From the NCBI GenBank assembly GCA_023100825.1, contig CP095846.1, positions 1,240,001-1,304,000 on the forward strand: a stretch of DNA of 64,000 nt, given 5' to 3'. This document shows positions 12,316 to 20,923 of this stretch, piece by piece. The stretch's first letter is position 1, and each line of letters begins with the position of its first letter. Position numbers and translations under genes: made by a program. The DNA is from Nocardioidaceae bacterium SCSIO 66511 (GTDB lineage: Bacteria; Actinomycetota; Actinomycetes; Propionibacteriales; Nocardioidaceae). The notes under the pieces are model-generated. The model saw only the letters and a program-made list of their open reading frames with translations, was not told the origin of the DNA and ran no database searches.

Positions 12316-12344
12316 TTGACTTTCGGGTATTGCAGGCATGTAAT
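12316..12344 (+). promoter_or_regulatory. Probable housekeeping-sigma promoter of whiB2
   Basis: TTGACT at 12316-12321 and TGTAAT at 12339-12344 with a 17-base spacer closely match the -35 and -10 consensus of the housekeeping sigma factor. The surrounding 12316-12370 stretch is noticeably AT-richer than the neighbouring DNA. Transcription would start near 12351, leaving a leader of about 80 bases before the whiB2 ATG. Confidence 0.65.
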
Positions 12345-12430
12345 TTCATACGTGTCGTTACTTCTTGCTCTCGGGTATGGAGAAGCGACGCACACCAACG
12401 GGGTCTACAAGGGGTCGAGGAGGCGAGACC

Positions 12431-12688
12431 ATGGCAGAGCCAGAGATGCTCCCGGTTGACGCCGAAGAAGAGTTGAGTTGGCAGGAGCGTGCACTCTGCG
12501 CACAAACCGATCCGGAAGCGTTCTTTCCGGAGAAGGGTGGGTCGACGCGAGAGGCAAAACGCGTCTGCACCACGTGCGAGGTACGCGACGAATGCCTCGA
12601 GTACGCGCTGATGCACGACGAACGGTTCGGCATCTGGGGCGGGCTGTCGGAGCGCGAACGCCGAAAGCTCAAACGCCGCGCCGTTTGA
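12431..12688 (+). CDS. whiB2: WhiB-family iron-sulfur transcriptional regulator (WhiB2/WhmD type)
   Basis: An 85-residue regulator with the four Fe-S cluster cysteines: one in RALCAQTD and three in the CTTCEVRDEC block (C-x2-C-x5-C). These are followed by the GIWGGLSERERR turn and a basic C-terminal DNA-contact tail. WhiB2/WhmD controls septation and cell division in mycobacteria and sporulation septation as WhiB in Streptomyces. The ATG at 12431 is supported by AGGAGG (12418-12423) seven bases upstream; an in-frame ATG at 12365 lacks a ribosome binding site. Position between the F420 genes and the mannose genes matches Rv3260c. Confidence 0.93.
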   Translation: MAEPEMLPVDAEEELSWQERALCAQTDPEAFFPEKGGSTREAKRVCTTCEVRDECLEYALMHDERFGIWGGLSERERRKLKRRAV

Positions 12689-13002
12689 GCCCTGGTGTTC
12701 CAGGCGAGTACGGCGCGGCGGCGCTGTCGGTGGGTGCCATTCGGCCGACCGAGTGGGCCCTGTAACGCCCAACGCCGCTGCGCGGTATTTGGTCGCACGC
12801 CTTAGAGTGGTCGACGCCCCAGTCCGCGCCGGCGACCCACGTTCGGTTCGCGTGCCTGCGTCACCCGATGGGCTTTGTGGTGCTCGCGAGAAGCAGGATC
12901 TCCAGTCCTGGTTCGCCGCGATGCCGCCCGGTTCGGGAGCGGAGGCCGCCGGCCGGTGAACGGGGTTCGCCGAGATGACCGAACGCCGACCCGAAGGTAT
13001 GC
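12689..13002. other. 314-base intergenic region between whiB2 and the GT2/polytopic gene
   Basis: No gene is supported here. A small hairpin (CCTGG-TGTT-CCAGG) directly follows the whiB2 stop and may help termination. A GAAGG sequence at 12993-12997 serves as the ribosome binding site of the next gene. I see no convincing promoter. Confidence 0.5.
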
Positions 13003-15858
13003 ATGACCGCAGTTTTCGAGGATGAGAATCCGCCTGACCAGGCGTGGCTCTCGAATCCCCCGTCCGTTGCTGCGGTACTCGTTGCACACAACGGTGCTCG
13101 CTGGCTGCCGCAGACGCTGCAGGCACTCGGCACGCAGACCCATCACGCGAGCCACGGCATGGCGGTCCACGTCACATCGACCGACGAGACGCCGGAGATC
13201 TTGGCGCGCACCTTCCATGAGTCGGCGATCGTCGAGGTTCCGGCGGGCACCGGCTTCGGTGACGCCGTACGCGCGGGGCTCGACTCTCTGGCGCGTACCG
13301 AATGGATCTGGCTGCTGCACGACGACTGCGCGCCTGCCCCCGATGCGCTGGAGCGCCTGCTCGACGAGGCGATCGCATCCGGCGCCGATGTGGTCGGCCC
13401 CAAGGTGCGAGAGTGGCCGACGTTGCGTCGGCTGCTGGAGGTCGGAGTATCGATCACCGGCACCGGCCACCGCGAGACGGGTCTCGAACGCGGCGAACCC
13501 GATCAGGGCCAGCACGACCGTGCGCGCGATGTGCTCGCCGTGAGCAGCGCCGGAATGCTGGTCAAACGCGAGATGTGGGATGCCCTCAACGGGTTCGACC
13601 CCGAGCTGCCGTTGTACTTCGACGACGTCGACTTCGGCTGGCGAGTCGCTCGCCACGGCGGTCGTACGCGCGTCGTACCCCGGTCGGTGATGTTCCATGC
13701 GGAGGCGAGTGCGCGCTCGCAGCGACCTACGGCGCGGCGAGTGCATCCGCGTCCTCGTCGCGACGCACGCAAGGGCGCCCTGTTCACGTTGTTGAGCAAT
13801 GCCAGCCTGCCCGGCTTCTGCTGGCAGTTCCTGCGGCTGTTCGTCGGCACCGTCCTGCGGTCGATCGGGCTCGTCCTGGTCAAGGCTCCCGGCGATGCCC
13901 AGCAAGAGATCGCGGCCCTGATCTCGGTGTACGCGCGGCCGTGGCGGATCCTCGCGGCACGCCGACGGCGGGCCGCCACGTCGACGGTTTCCGCGGCCGA
14001 CGTACGCCATCTACTGCCGTCCTGGTCGATCCCGTATCGACACGGCGTCGACGAGATCGGCGATGTCATCTGGGGTCTCACGCGTACGCCGGACGCCGAT
14101 GCCTCCGGGCGACGGGCGGCCGTTGTCGAGTACTCCCACGTCGCCGACCTCGACGACGAGGCCGAGCCCGACCGGGGCATCGTGGCGTTTGCGCGCAGGC
14201 ATCCCTGGGCGGGCGTCGTCGCCGTGCTGTCGTTGGCATCACTGGTCGCCTGTTGGGGACTGATCGGCTCCGGCTTGTTGTCGGGAGGGGCGCTGCTACC
14301 CGCGCCCGACTCGACGGGCGCCTGGTGGAGCACGTTCGCCGCCTCCTGGCACGACGTCGGTCTCGGCAGTGATCGCTTCGGCCCGCCGTACGCGTTCGTC
14401 CTCGCATTGCTGTCGGTGTTCACGTTCGGCCATCCAGGCTTGGTGATCGACGTGGTGGTCATCGGGGCCGTGCCACTCGCGGCGGTCACTGCGCACCGGC
14501 TCGCGAGGCGGTTCCTGCAGTCCGGCTGGCTGCAGGCGGCGTGGGCGGTCGCCTACGCCTTCGCGGTCGTCGCTTCAGGTGCGCTCGGCCAGGGCCGTTT
14601 CGGATCCCTGCTCGGGCTGGTGCTCGCACCGGTCATCGTGAACGCCGGCATCTCTCTCGTGCAGCGGTCGTCACTGCGACGCGGCTGGCAGGAGGGCCTA
14701 CGCGTCGGACTCTGGCTGAGTGCGCTCACCGCGTTCGTACCGATCGCGTACGTCGTGACCATCTGCGGGCTCCTCATCGCCGTCGGCCTTCGCGGTCATG
14801 CGCGCGAATGGCTGTCGCTCGCGCTCGCTGCGGTGGTGCCGTTCGGCGTGCTCGGCCCGTGGATGTGGGAGCGCGCGCTCGATCCGCGCATGTGGTGGTG
14901 GGAGGCCGGACTCGCCGACGGCGGCTTCGGTTCGCTGGAGCCCGATGCTCTCGACGTCGCTCTCGGCCAGGCCGGCGGACCGTACTCCGCGCCGGCGTTG
15001 TTCGGTATCGGACTGCTCATCGTCGGCGTGGCAGCACTGATCCCGGGACGCAGGCGTACGGCGGTGTTGTGGGCCTGGCTGATCGGGCTGCTGTGCTTGG
15101 CTTTCGCGGTCATCGGCGCAGGTACGACGTTCGAGGTGCCGGGTGTGTCCGGCGAGGCGTCCGCCTGGATCGGATTCGTGACCGTGTGCTGGCTCAGCGC
15201 GCTCGGCGCTGCCGGCGCCATTGCTCTCGACGGTATGCAGTCCGATGACAGACGCGCGCTGGGTCGTACGCTCGGCGTCGCCGGTCTCGTCGTCGGCCTA
15301 TCCGCCCCGGTACTCATGGGCGCGTGGTGGCTCGTCAACGCCGACGGCGGTGCGGTGGACCGCGGCGATGCGAGCGACCTGCCCGCGTTCGTCTCAGCGG
15401 CTGCGGCCGATTCGGGCGGGTCGGTGGTCGTACTCGACGGTGCGGACGGTGATGCTCTGAGCTATCACGTACACACCGATGACGGTCCCCGACTCGGAGA
15501 CGAGTCGGTGCTGCCGGATGCCGACGACCACCCGGACTTCGCTCCGCTCATCGCCGCACTGGCGTCGGACCCGACGCAGGCCGAGGTCGACGAGCTGGCG
15601 GACTACGGCGTTCAGGGATTCTTCGCGCGTCCTCCGGTCGACGAGTCGTTGACGGTCGCATTCGATTCGGCTCCCGGCTTCGAAGTGTTCGGCAGCAGCG
15701 TCCCCGACTCGCGGGTGTGGATGCTCAAATCGCGACCAGATCCGTCCGATGGCGACGGCAGCGCGCTTCGGCCGTGGATGGTCGCGGGGCAGCTCGTCGT
15801 CCTCGTGGTCGTCCTCGTGGTCGCCACACCCGGCCGACGTAGTAGGAGGCGAGCATGA
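13003..15858 (+). CDS. GT2 glycosyltransferase fused to a large polytopic membrane region
   Basis: A 951-residue protein. Residues about 20-250 form a GT2 domain with SVAAVLVAHNGARWLPQTL, the metal-binding HDDC (residues 106-109) and the YFDDVDFGWR acceptor-side motif (D207, D208). After a linker, residues about 390-790 hold roughly ten transmembrane segments, followed by an extracytoplasmic Asp-rich domain and a final membrane anchor. The ATG at 13003 has GAAGG five bases upstream. The stop overlaps the DUF5719 start (ATGA at 15855). Homologues sit next to whiB2 in many actinobacteria, but no function is established as far as I know; an envelope glycosylation role is inference. Confidence 0.85.
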   Translation: MTAVFEDENPPDQAWLSNPPSVAAVLVAHNGARWLPQTLQALGTQTHHASHGMAVHVTSTDETPEILARTFHESAIVEVPAGTGFGDAVRAGLDSLARTEWIWLLHDDCAPAPDALERLLDEAIASGADVVGPKVREWPTLRRLLEVGVSITGTGHRETGLERGEPDQGQHDRARDVLAVSSAGMLVKREMWDALNGFDPELPLYFDDVDFGWRVARHGGRTRVVPRSVMFHAEASARSQRPTARRVHPRPRRDARKGALFTLLSNASLPGFCWQFLRLFVGTVLRSIGLVLVKAPGDAQQEIAALISVYARPWRILAARRRRAATSTVSAADVRHLLPSWSIPYRHGVDEIGDVIWGLTRTPDADASGRRAAVVEYSHVADLDDEAEPDRGIVAFARRHPWAGVVAVLSLASLVACWGLIGSGLLSGGALLPAPDSTGAWWSTFAASWHDVGLGSDRFGPPYAFVLALLSVFTFGHPGLVIDVVVIGAVPLAAVTAHRLARRFLQSGWLQAAWAVAYAFAVVASGALGQGRFGSLLGLVLAPVIVNAGISLVQRSSLRRGWQEGLRVGLWLSALTAFVPIAYVVTICGLLIAVGLRGHAREWLSLALAAVVPFGVLGPWMWERALDPRMWWWEAGLADGGFGSLEPDALDVALGQAGGPYSAPALFGIGLLIVGVAALIPGRRRTAVLWAWLIGLLCLAFAVIGAGTTFEVPGVSGEASAWIGFVTVCWLSALGAAGAIALDGMQSDDRRALGRTLGVAGLVVGLSAPVLMGAWWLVNADGGAVDRGDASDLPAFVSAAAADSGGSVVVLDGADGDALSYHVHTDDGPRLGDESVLPDADDHPDFAPLIAALASDPTQAEVDELADYGVQGFFARPPVDESLTVAFDSAPGFEVFGSSVPDSRVWMLKSRPDPSDGDGSALRPWMVAGQLVVLVVVLVVATPGRRSRRRA

Positions 15859-17342
15859 GCCGGAGAATCAGCACGCCACCGCCGTCGAGCGGCACGGGTT
15901 CGCGTACGACCGGGTTGCTGGCCGGGGTCGTCGTGGTGATCGCCGCGGCACTGTTGGCGTTGGCCGCTACTCGTACGAGCGGGAGCGACGTCGAGCCGAG
16001 CGCGACCGACGGCGTGGCCGGCACCGCACCGATCTCGACGGTCGGACGATCCTGTGCGACGTTCGGCACCGAGTCGGATACGCCGCCGCTCGAGGTCGGT
16101 AGTACGACCCTGCGCTCCGACGACTCATCGGGTGAGGGCGCGAACACTGCCACCAAATCGCCAGGTGGCAAGAAGATCGGGGCGTTGACGGTCGGCGGCC
16201 CGGGTGAGTGGGCGCAGAGCTCGGTGCCGGGCGCCGACACCTCGGCGGTCGTCATCGACGCCTCCGGCGGGCTCGCGCCGATGAGCACCGCATTCGGCGC
16301 GACCCGGGCACCGGGTGCATCCGGCTCCGGCCTCGCCGTACAGACCTGTCCGTCGGCTCATGCTCAGTCGTGGTTCGTCGGCGCGGGCAGCACTGCCGAG
16401 CACTCCGGAACCCTCGTCCTCACCAACCCCGGCAACGTCGACGCGGTAGTGGACGTCGCGATGTACGGCGCCGACGGCCAGGTCAGCGTCGTCGGAGGTT
16501 CGGGCGTCCCCGTCAAGCCCGGCCAGACCAAGCGGTTGCCGCTGGACGACCTCGGCACCGGAGAGGACGAGCTGGCGCTTTCGGTGTCCACGAGCCGCGG
16601 GACCATCTCCGCATCGGTGCTCGACGCGACCGGCAAGCTCGCGGCTCATCGGGGCTCCGACTACCTGCCGGCGGCAGCCGATCCGTCCACCGATTCGGTC
16701 GTCGCGGGCGTGCCCGCCGGCGCGGACGGCGGTGAGCTGATCATCGCGAATCCGAGCGACCGCGCTGCGAACGTGTCGATCACCGTGCTCGGCAAGGACG
16801 GCGAGTCGACGCCGAGCGGACTCGAGAGCGCGTCCGTCGGGGCGGGCTCGGTCAAGAAGGTGGCGCTGCCCGGCAACGTCGTAAACGGCTCCATGTCCGT
16901 GCGGCTCAAGTCGGAGGTGCCGGTGACGGGCGCGGTCCGTGCGTTCTCCGCGGCCGACCTCGCGTACGCGACCTCCGCGGAGCCGGTCACCGGCACGGTC
17001 GCCGTGCCGGTCGGATTCGGCGGAACCACGGTCGACGTCTCGGCGGCATCCGCGGCGGTGAAGGGGAGCAGCACGCTCCAGCTGCGCGCGTACGACTCGA
17101 AGGGCAAGGAGTCGGGCAAGGGCAGCGTCGATCTGGAGGCGGGCCAGACGAGAGCCTTCGACCCGCTGCAGGTCACCGGAGCGCGAGAGAACGACACCGC
17201 GTACGTCACGCTCACCGCAGAAGGTAAGGGCGTACGCGCCGCCGCGACGTTCAGCGACGGTGACGACTGGAGCACGGTGCCGCTCGCCGACCTGCCCGCG
17301 ACCGTCGTACGCCCGGCCGTCGAGGTCGGCTCCCTGCGCTGA
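15855..17342 (+). CDS. DUF5719 family secreted or anchored protein
   Basis: A 495-residue protein with one N-terminal membrane anchor (GLLAGVVVVIAAALLALAAT, about residues 19-38) and a long, extracytoplasmic, Ser/Gly/Val-rich region that looks like repeated beta-sandwich modules (for example SGTLVLTNPGNVDAVVDVAMYG and a later GGELIIANPSDRAANVSITV). AGGAGG at 15844-15849 and the ATGA overlap couple it to the glycosyltransferase upstream, so the two products probably work together at the membrane outer face. The function of DUF5719 is unknown. Confidence 0.85.
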   Translation: MSRRISTPPPSSGTGSRTTGLLAGVVVVIAAALLALAATRTSGSDVEPSATDGVAGTAPISTVGRSCATFGTESDTPPLEVGSTTLRSDDSSGEGANTATKSPGGKKIGALTVGGPGEWAQSSVPGADTSAVVIDASGGLAPMSTAFGATRAPGASGSGLAVQTCPSAHAQSWFVGAGSTAEHSGTLVLTNPGNVDAVVDVAMYGADGQVSVVGGSGVPVKPGQTKRLPLDDLGTGEDELALSVSTSRGTISASVLDATGKLAAHRGSDYLPAAADPSTDSVVAGVPAGADGGELIIANPSDRAANVSITVLGKDGESTPSGLESASVGAGSVKKVALPGNVVNGSMSVRLKSEVPVTGAVRAFSAADLAYATSAEPVTGTVAVPVGFGGTTVDVSAASAAVKGSSTLQLRAYDSKGKESGKGSVDLEAGQTRAFDPLQVTGARENDTAYVTLTAEGKGVRAAATFSDGDDWSTVPLADLPATVVRPAVEVGSLR

Positions 17343-17346
17343 CGAG

Positions 17347-17796
17347 TCAGCGGTGCTGGGGGTCGATGTCGTCGGGGTCCATGTCCCACACGACCGCAAG
17401 CTCCTCGACGATCGTGGCGAGTACCAGCTCGGCGAGATCGCTCGCGTCGGCACAATGCGTCAGCAACGGCCGACGGAACACCACGACGCGTGCCGGAGTA
17501 TCTGGACCCTCCGCGACGCTGCTCGCGTACGGAACGGGGCGTACCCATTCGTCGGGCAGTATCGGGTGGTCCTCGACGGCGAAGTCGACGGCGTCGATGC
17601 GCTCGGGGAACTTGCGGCGGAGCCGCTCGACGACGGCCAGTACGAGCTCATCGAACTCAACCGACGGCGATCGTTGCGCGGGCACCCCCGCCGGGGCGAG
17701 CGGGCTCGACAACGCGAGCGGGCCACGCATCCCGCGCCCGCGGCGGTCGCGCCGCCGACCCGGCCGGCCGCCACCGGCCGTTGCTTTCGACTCCAT
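17347..17796 (-). CDS. Metallopeptidase-family (zincin-like) protein without an HExxH motif
   Basis: A 149-residue protein resembling the zincin-like family represented by Rv3259 and encoded in the same position, divergent from DUF3499. The N-terminus is basic (GRPGRRRDRRGRGMRGPLAL) and the core reads FDELVLAVVERLRRKFPE. Where active members carry HExxH this protein has TIVEELAVVWDMD, so the two zinc-binding histidines are missing and peptidase activity is unlikely. I use the ATG at 17796; an in-frame ATG at 17847 would add 17 residues but abuts the divergent gene start. Confidence 0.75.
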   Translation of the reverse strand: MESKATAGGGRPGRRRDRRGRGMRGPLALSSPLAPAGVPAQRSPSVEFDELVLAVVERLRRKFPERIDAVDFAVEDHPILPDEWVRPVPYASSVAEGPDTPARVVVFRRPLLTHCADASDLAELVLATIVEELAVVWDMDPDDIDPQHR

Positions 17797-17847
17797 CGCG
17801 GTGAGCCTAACGACCGGTCCGGGCGAGCGACAGGTACCGTCTGCCAC

Positions 17848-18204
17848 GTGAGTCCAGTCCGCCGTTGTTCACGTACTGCCTGCACGCGCCAGGCGATCGC
17901 CACACTGACGTACGTGTACTCGGATCAGACCGCAGTGCTCGGCCCGCTCGCGACCTACGCGGAGCCGCACAGCTATGACCTCTGCGATTTCCACTCCGAG
18001 CGCCTGTCCGCGCCACGGGGCTGGGAGGTGCTGCGGCTGGCGCCCGATCCCGAGGCGATACAGCCGTCGCACGACGACCTCGAAGCGTTGGCCGATGCGG
18101 TACGCGAGGCCGCCCGGCCGGTCGAGACGCCCGAACCACAGGGCGACGGCGTCGAGGTAGGACGCCGCGGTCACCTTCGGGTGTTGCGCTCGAACCAGCC
18201 ATGA
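17848..18204 (+). CDS. DUF3499 family protein (Rv3258c-like)
   Basis: A 118-residue protein of unknown function with a possible metal site: cysteines in RRCSRTAC near the N-terminus and CDFHSERLSAPRGW about 50 residues later, the family hallmark. It starts with GTG at 17848 and overlaps manB by four bases (ATGA at 18201). Conserved linkage to whiB2 and manB in actinobacteria suggests a role linked to envelope metabolism, but nothing in the sequence fixes one. Confidence 0.85.
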   Translation: MSPVRRCSRTACTRQAIATLTYVYSDQTAVLGPLATYAEPHSYDLCDFHSERLSAPRGWEVLRLAPDPEAIQPSHDDLEALADAVREAARPVETPEPQGDGVEVGRRGHLRVLRSNQP

Positions 18205-19580
18205 CCACCGGGTACGACCACCGCGTCGACGCGGTGCTCAAGGCGTACGACGTGCGGGGCGCGACGCCCGATCCGCTCGACGCCAGGCTCGCCGCAGCGT
18301 ACGCGAGCGCGTTCGCCGAGTACGTGGAGCCCGATGCGCACCGTCCGGTCCTGCTCGGCCGCGATGTACGAACGACGTCCGAGCCGATTGCGACGGCCGT
18401 CGCCGAGGCACTCACCGCCGCCGGCCGAGACGTCGTCGACCTCGGTGTCTGCTCGACCGACCTGCTGTACTTCGGCTCCGGCGACTACGACGCACCCGGA
18501 ATCATGATCACCGCGAGCCACAACCCCGGACGCGACAACGGCATGAAGTTCACCCGGCGGGGCGCGCGCCCGATCGGCCGAGCAGATGGGTTGGCCGACG
18601 TCGCCGAACGCGCAAAGGCCTTGCTGGCAAGTCGCTTCCCAGTCGCGCACACCCCTGGTCGGCTGACGCGGCGCGACCTCTCCGGCGCGTACGCGGACCG
18701 ACTTCTCGAGCTCGCTCCAGTGCACGGACGCCGGCTCAAGGTGGTCGTCGACGCGGCCAACGCCGTTGCCGGGGTCACCGTGCCCGAGGTGTTCGGCAGA
18801 GTCGCCGTCGACCTTGTCCCGTTGTACTTCGAGCCCGACGGCACGTTCCCGAACCACGAACCGAACCCGCTTGCACCGGAGAACCTCGTGGACCTGCAGG
18901 CGGCCGTCCGCGAGCACGATGCCGATCTCGGCCTCGCGTTCGACGGCGACGCGGATCGCTGCTTCGTCGTAGACGAGACGGGTGCCGTGGTGAGCGGCTC
19001 GGCGATCACCTGCCTGATCGCATCGCGGGTGCTCGCAGAGCATCCGGGAGCAACGATCCTGTACAACTTGATCTGCTCGCGGGCCGTACCCGAGGCAGTT
19101 GTCGCGAGCGGCGGCGTTCCCGTACGTACGCCCGTCGGCCACTCCTTGATCAAAGCCGAGATGGCGCGTACCGGCGCCCGTTTCGGCGGCGAGCACTCGG
19201 GCCATTTCTACTTCGCCGACTTCTTTCTCGCCGACTCGGGCATGCTCGCGGCGCTGCATGTGCTCGGTGCGCTGGCAGCGAGTGGCAATCCGCTGTCGGA
19301 GCTGCTCGCCTCGTACAACCTGTACGCGGTCTCCGGTGAGATCAACAGCGTCGTCAACGATCAGACGGAGGCGATGCGTCGGGTCGCCGCCGCGTACGCC
19401 GATCTCGACGAGACCGAGGTCGACCACCTCGACGGCGTCACGGTTCGTCATCCGGGCTGGTGGTTCAACGTACGAGCGTCCAACACCGAGCCGGTGGTTC
19501 GGCTCAATGTCGAGGCGCTCGACCATGCGTCGATGCAGGCGCTGCGCGATGAGCTGCTCGCGGTGATTCGGGCATCCTGA
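18201..19580 (+). CDS. manB: Phosphomannomutase / phosphoglucomutase
   Basis: Interconverts mannose-6-phosphate and mannose-1-phosphate for GDP-mannose synthesis. All four alpha-D-phosphohexomutase elements are visible: the phosphoserine loop TASHNPGRDNGMKF, the Mg-binding DGDADR loop, the sugar-specificity loop GGEHSGH, and the phosphate-binding RASNTEP near the C-terminus. Length (459 residues) is typical. It is coupled to DUF3499 upstream and followed by a Trm112 protein and a SIS-domain protein, matching the Rv3257c-Rv3256c order. It supplies the NDP-sugar synthase encoded at 7308. Confidence 0.94.
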   Translation: MTTGYDHRVDAVLKAYDVRGATPDPLDARLAAAYASAFAEYVEPDAHRPVLLGRDVRTTSEPIATAVAEALTAAGRDVVDLGVCSTDLLYFGSGDYDAPGIMITASHNPGRDNGMKFTRRGARPIGRADGLADVAERAKALLASRFPVAHTPGRLTRRDLSGAYADRLLELAPVHGRRLKVVVDAANAVAGVTVPEVFGRVAVDLVPLYFEPDGTFPNHEPNPLAPENLVDLQAAVREHDADLGLAFDGDADRCFVVDETGAVVSGSAITCLIASRVLAEHPGATILYNLICSRAVPEAVVASGGVPVRTPVGHSLIKAEMARTGARFGGEHSGHFYFADFFLADSGMLAALHVLGALAASGNPLSELLASYNLYAVSGEINSVVNDQTEAMRRVAAAYADLDETEVDHLDGVTVRHPGWWFNVRASNTEPVVRLNVEALDHASMQALRDELLAVIRAS

Positions 19581-19629
19581 CGGTGCGGTGCACTGCCATC
19601 ACGATGACGCGATGGCATCCTTGGGTCTG

Positions 19630-19794
19630 ATGAACCTCGATGACTCGCTGCTGGAGATCCTCGTCTGCCCCGTCTGCAGATCGAGCCTGGTCGTCGACGA
19701 CGACGCATCCAGGTTGGTGTGCGGATCCTGCGCGCGTACGTATGCCGTACGCGACGGCATACCGGTGATGACGGTCGGCAACGGCGCCAGCTGA
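19630..19794 (+). CDS. Trm112 family protein
   Basis: A 54-residue zinc-ribbon protein with LLEILVCPVCRSSLVVDDD, a second cysteine pair in LVCGSCARTY and the ending VRDGIPVM, the standard Trm112 layout. Family members partner methyltransferases or bind zinc; the bacterial role is not settled. I chose the ATG at 19630 because it gives the usual family start (MNLDDSLLEIL); in-frame ATGs at 19588 and 19612 are possible and no start has a good ribosome binding site. The stop overlaps the next start (TGATG). Confidence 0.85.
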   Translation: MNLDDSLLEILVCPVCRSSLVVDDDASRLVCGSCARTYAVRDGIPVMTVGNGAS

Positions 19795-20804
19795 TGTTCG
19801 ACGACACCAGGCTCGACGACGCCGAGGTCCTCAGCCGTGCCGATCAACGCCTCAGGTTCCTCGCAGAAGCGGGCGCTCGCGTACGCGCGGAAGTGCAGCT
19901 CTCGGCAGAGCAGCTCGACTCGATCGGCGAGCAGAGCCCACCGCGCGCCGTTGTCGCCGCGGGCAAGGGCGCGAGGTTGCTCCGTGCCGTACTCGAATCG
20001 ACGTGCCCGGTGCCGTTCGTCGCCTGGCCGGGTCCTGGGCTGCCTGGGTGGGCCGGCCCGCTCGACACTGTTGTCGTCCTTGCGCAGGCCCATGACGATG
20101 CGAGCGCCGCAACCGCGGTAGCAGAAGCGCGCCGTCGTGGCTCGACGCTACTCGTCACGTCGATACGCGGATCGCAGATCGAGGAGCGGGCCGTCGGGCC
20201 GCACTCCATCGTCCTGTCGACCCAATCCGACGACTCGCTCGCCGGCGCGGTGGTGCTGCTGCAGGCGATGGCGCGGCTACGGCTCGGGCCCGCGGTCGAC
20301 GGCGAGGCGGTCGCGCGATCGCTCGACGACGTCGCCGCGCGTTGCTCGCCGTTCGTGGACTCGGCGACCAACCCGGCCAAACTGCTCGCGCTGGCGCTCG
20401 GTGACGGTGTCCCGCTGCTGTGGGGCGGCTCCTCGCTGGCCGCTCGTGCCGCGCGCCGCATCGCCGAGGCGGTACGCCGAGAGACGGGCAAGCCTGCGTT
20501 CGCGGCCGACGTCGACCACCTGCTTCCGGTGCTGGAGCGGACTCCGGAGAAGGACGTGTTCGCCGACCCGTTCGAGTCCGGCGGGGGAGCAGCCAGGCCG
20601 TGCGTACTGATCGTGGACGACGGCACGGACGACCAGTCGGTGACCGCAGAGCGGACCCGGCTGGCCGAGGCGGCGCAGCGCTTCGACGTACCGGTCGAGT
20701 ACCTGAGCGAGGGCGGCGGATCCGCGCTGGCCCGCTACGCATCGGCGCTCGGCCTCGGTACGTACGTCGCGGCGTACCTCGGCATCGCGATCGCCGACGG
20801 GTAG
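19794..20804 (+). CDS. SIS-domain protein, phosphomannose/phosphoglucose isomerase-like (Rv3256c/TobH type)
   Basis: A 336-residue protein with the C-terminal fold of bifunctional phosphoglucose/phosphomannose isomerases: SIS-like strand and helix patterns, a GSSLAARAARRIAEAVRRE helix with a preceding Gly/Ser turn, and an FADPFE segment near residue 260. It sits directly after manB and Trm112 with a TGATG overlap. Mannose-6-phosphate supply is the natural pathway link, but Rv3256c-like proteins are not firmly characterised, so activity is inferred. Confidence 0.8.
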   Translation: MFDDTRLDDAEVLSRADQRLRFLAEAGARVRAEVQLSAEQLDSIGEQSPPRAVVAAGKGARLLRAVLESTCPVPFVAWPGPGLPGWAGPLDTVVVLAQAHDDASAATAVAEARRRGSTLLVTSIRGSQIEERAVGPHSIVLSTQSDDSLAGAVVLLQAMARLRLGPAVDGEAVARSLDDVAARCSPFVDSATNPAKLLALALGDGVPLLWGGSSLAARAARRIAEAVRRETGKPAFAADVDHLLPVLERTPEKDVFADPFESGGGAARPCVLIVDDGTDDQSVTAERTRLAEAAQRFDVPVEYLSEGGGSALARYASALGLGTYVAAYLGIAIADG

Positions 20805-20851
20805 GGCGGTCTGGCGGTTGCGGTTCGCCTACCCGCCACTGCGGTCCTCGT

Positions 20852-20923
20852 CGCTGTCGGCTTTCCCTCTCCCTTCGGTACGACCACCCGCCTGCCTGAT
20901 TCTCTGCGCTGTCGGTTTTCCCT
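20852..20923. repeat. 17-base direct repeat pair
   Basis: CGCTGTCGGCTTTCCCT at 20852-20868 recurs as CGCTGTCGGTTTTCCCT at 20907-20923, with one mismatch and 55 bases between starts. The second copy lies inside the left arm of the long inverted repeat; the first is outside it. Confidence 0.8.
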
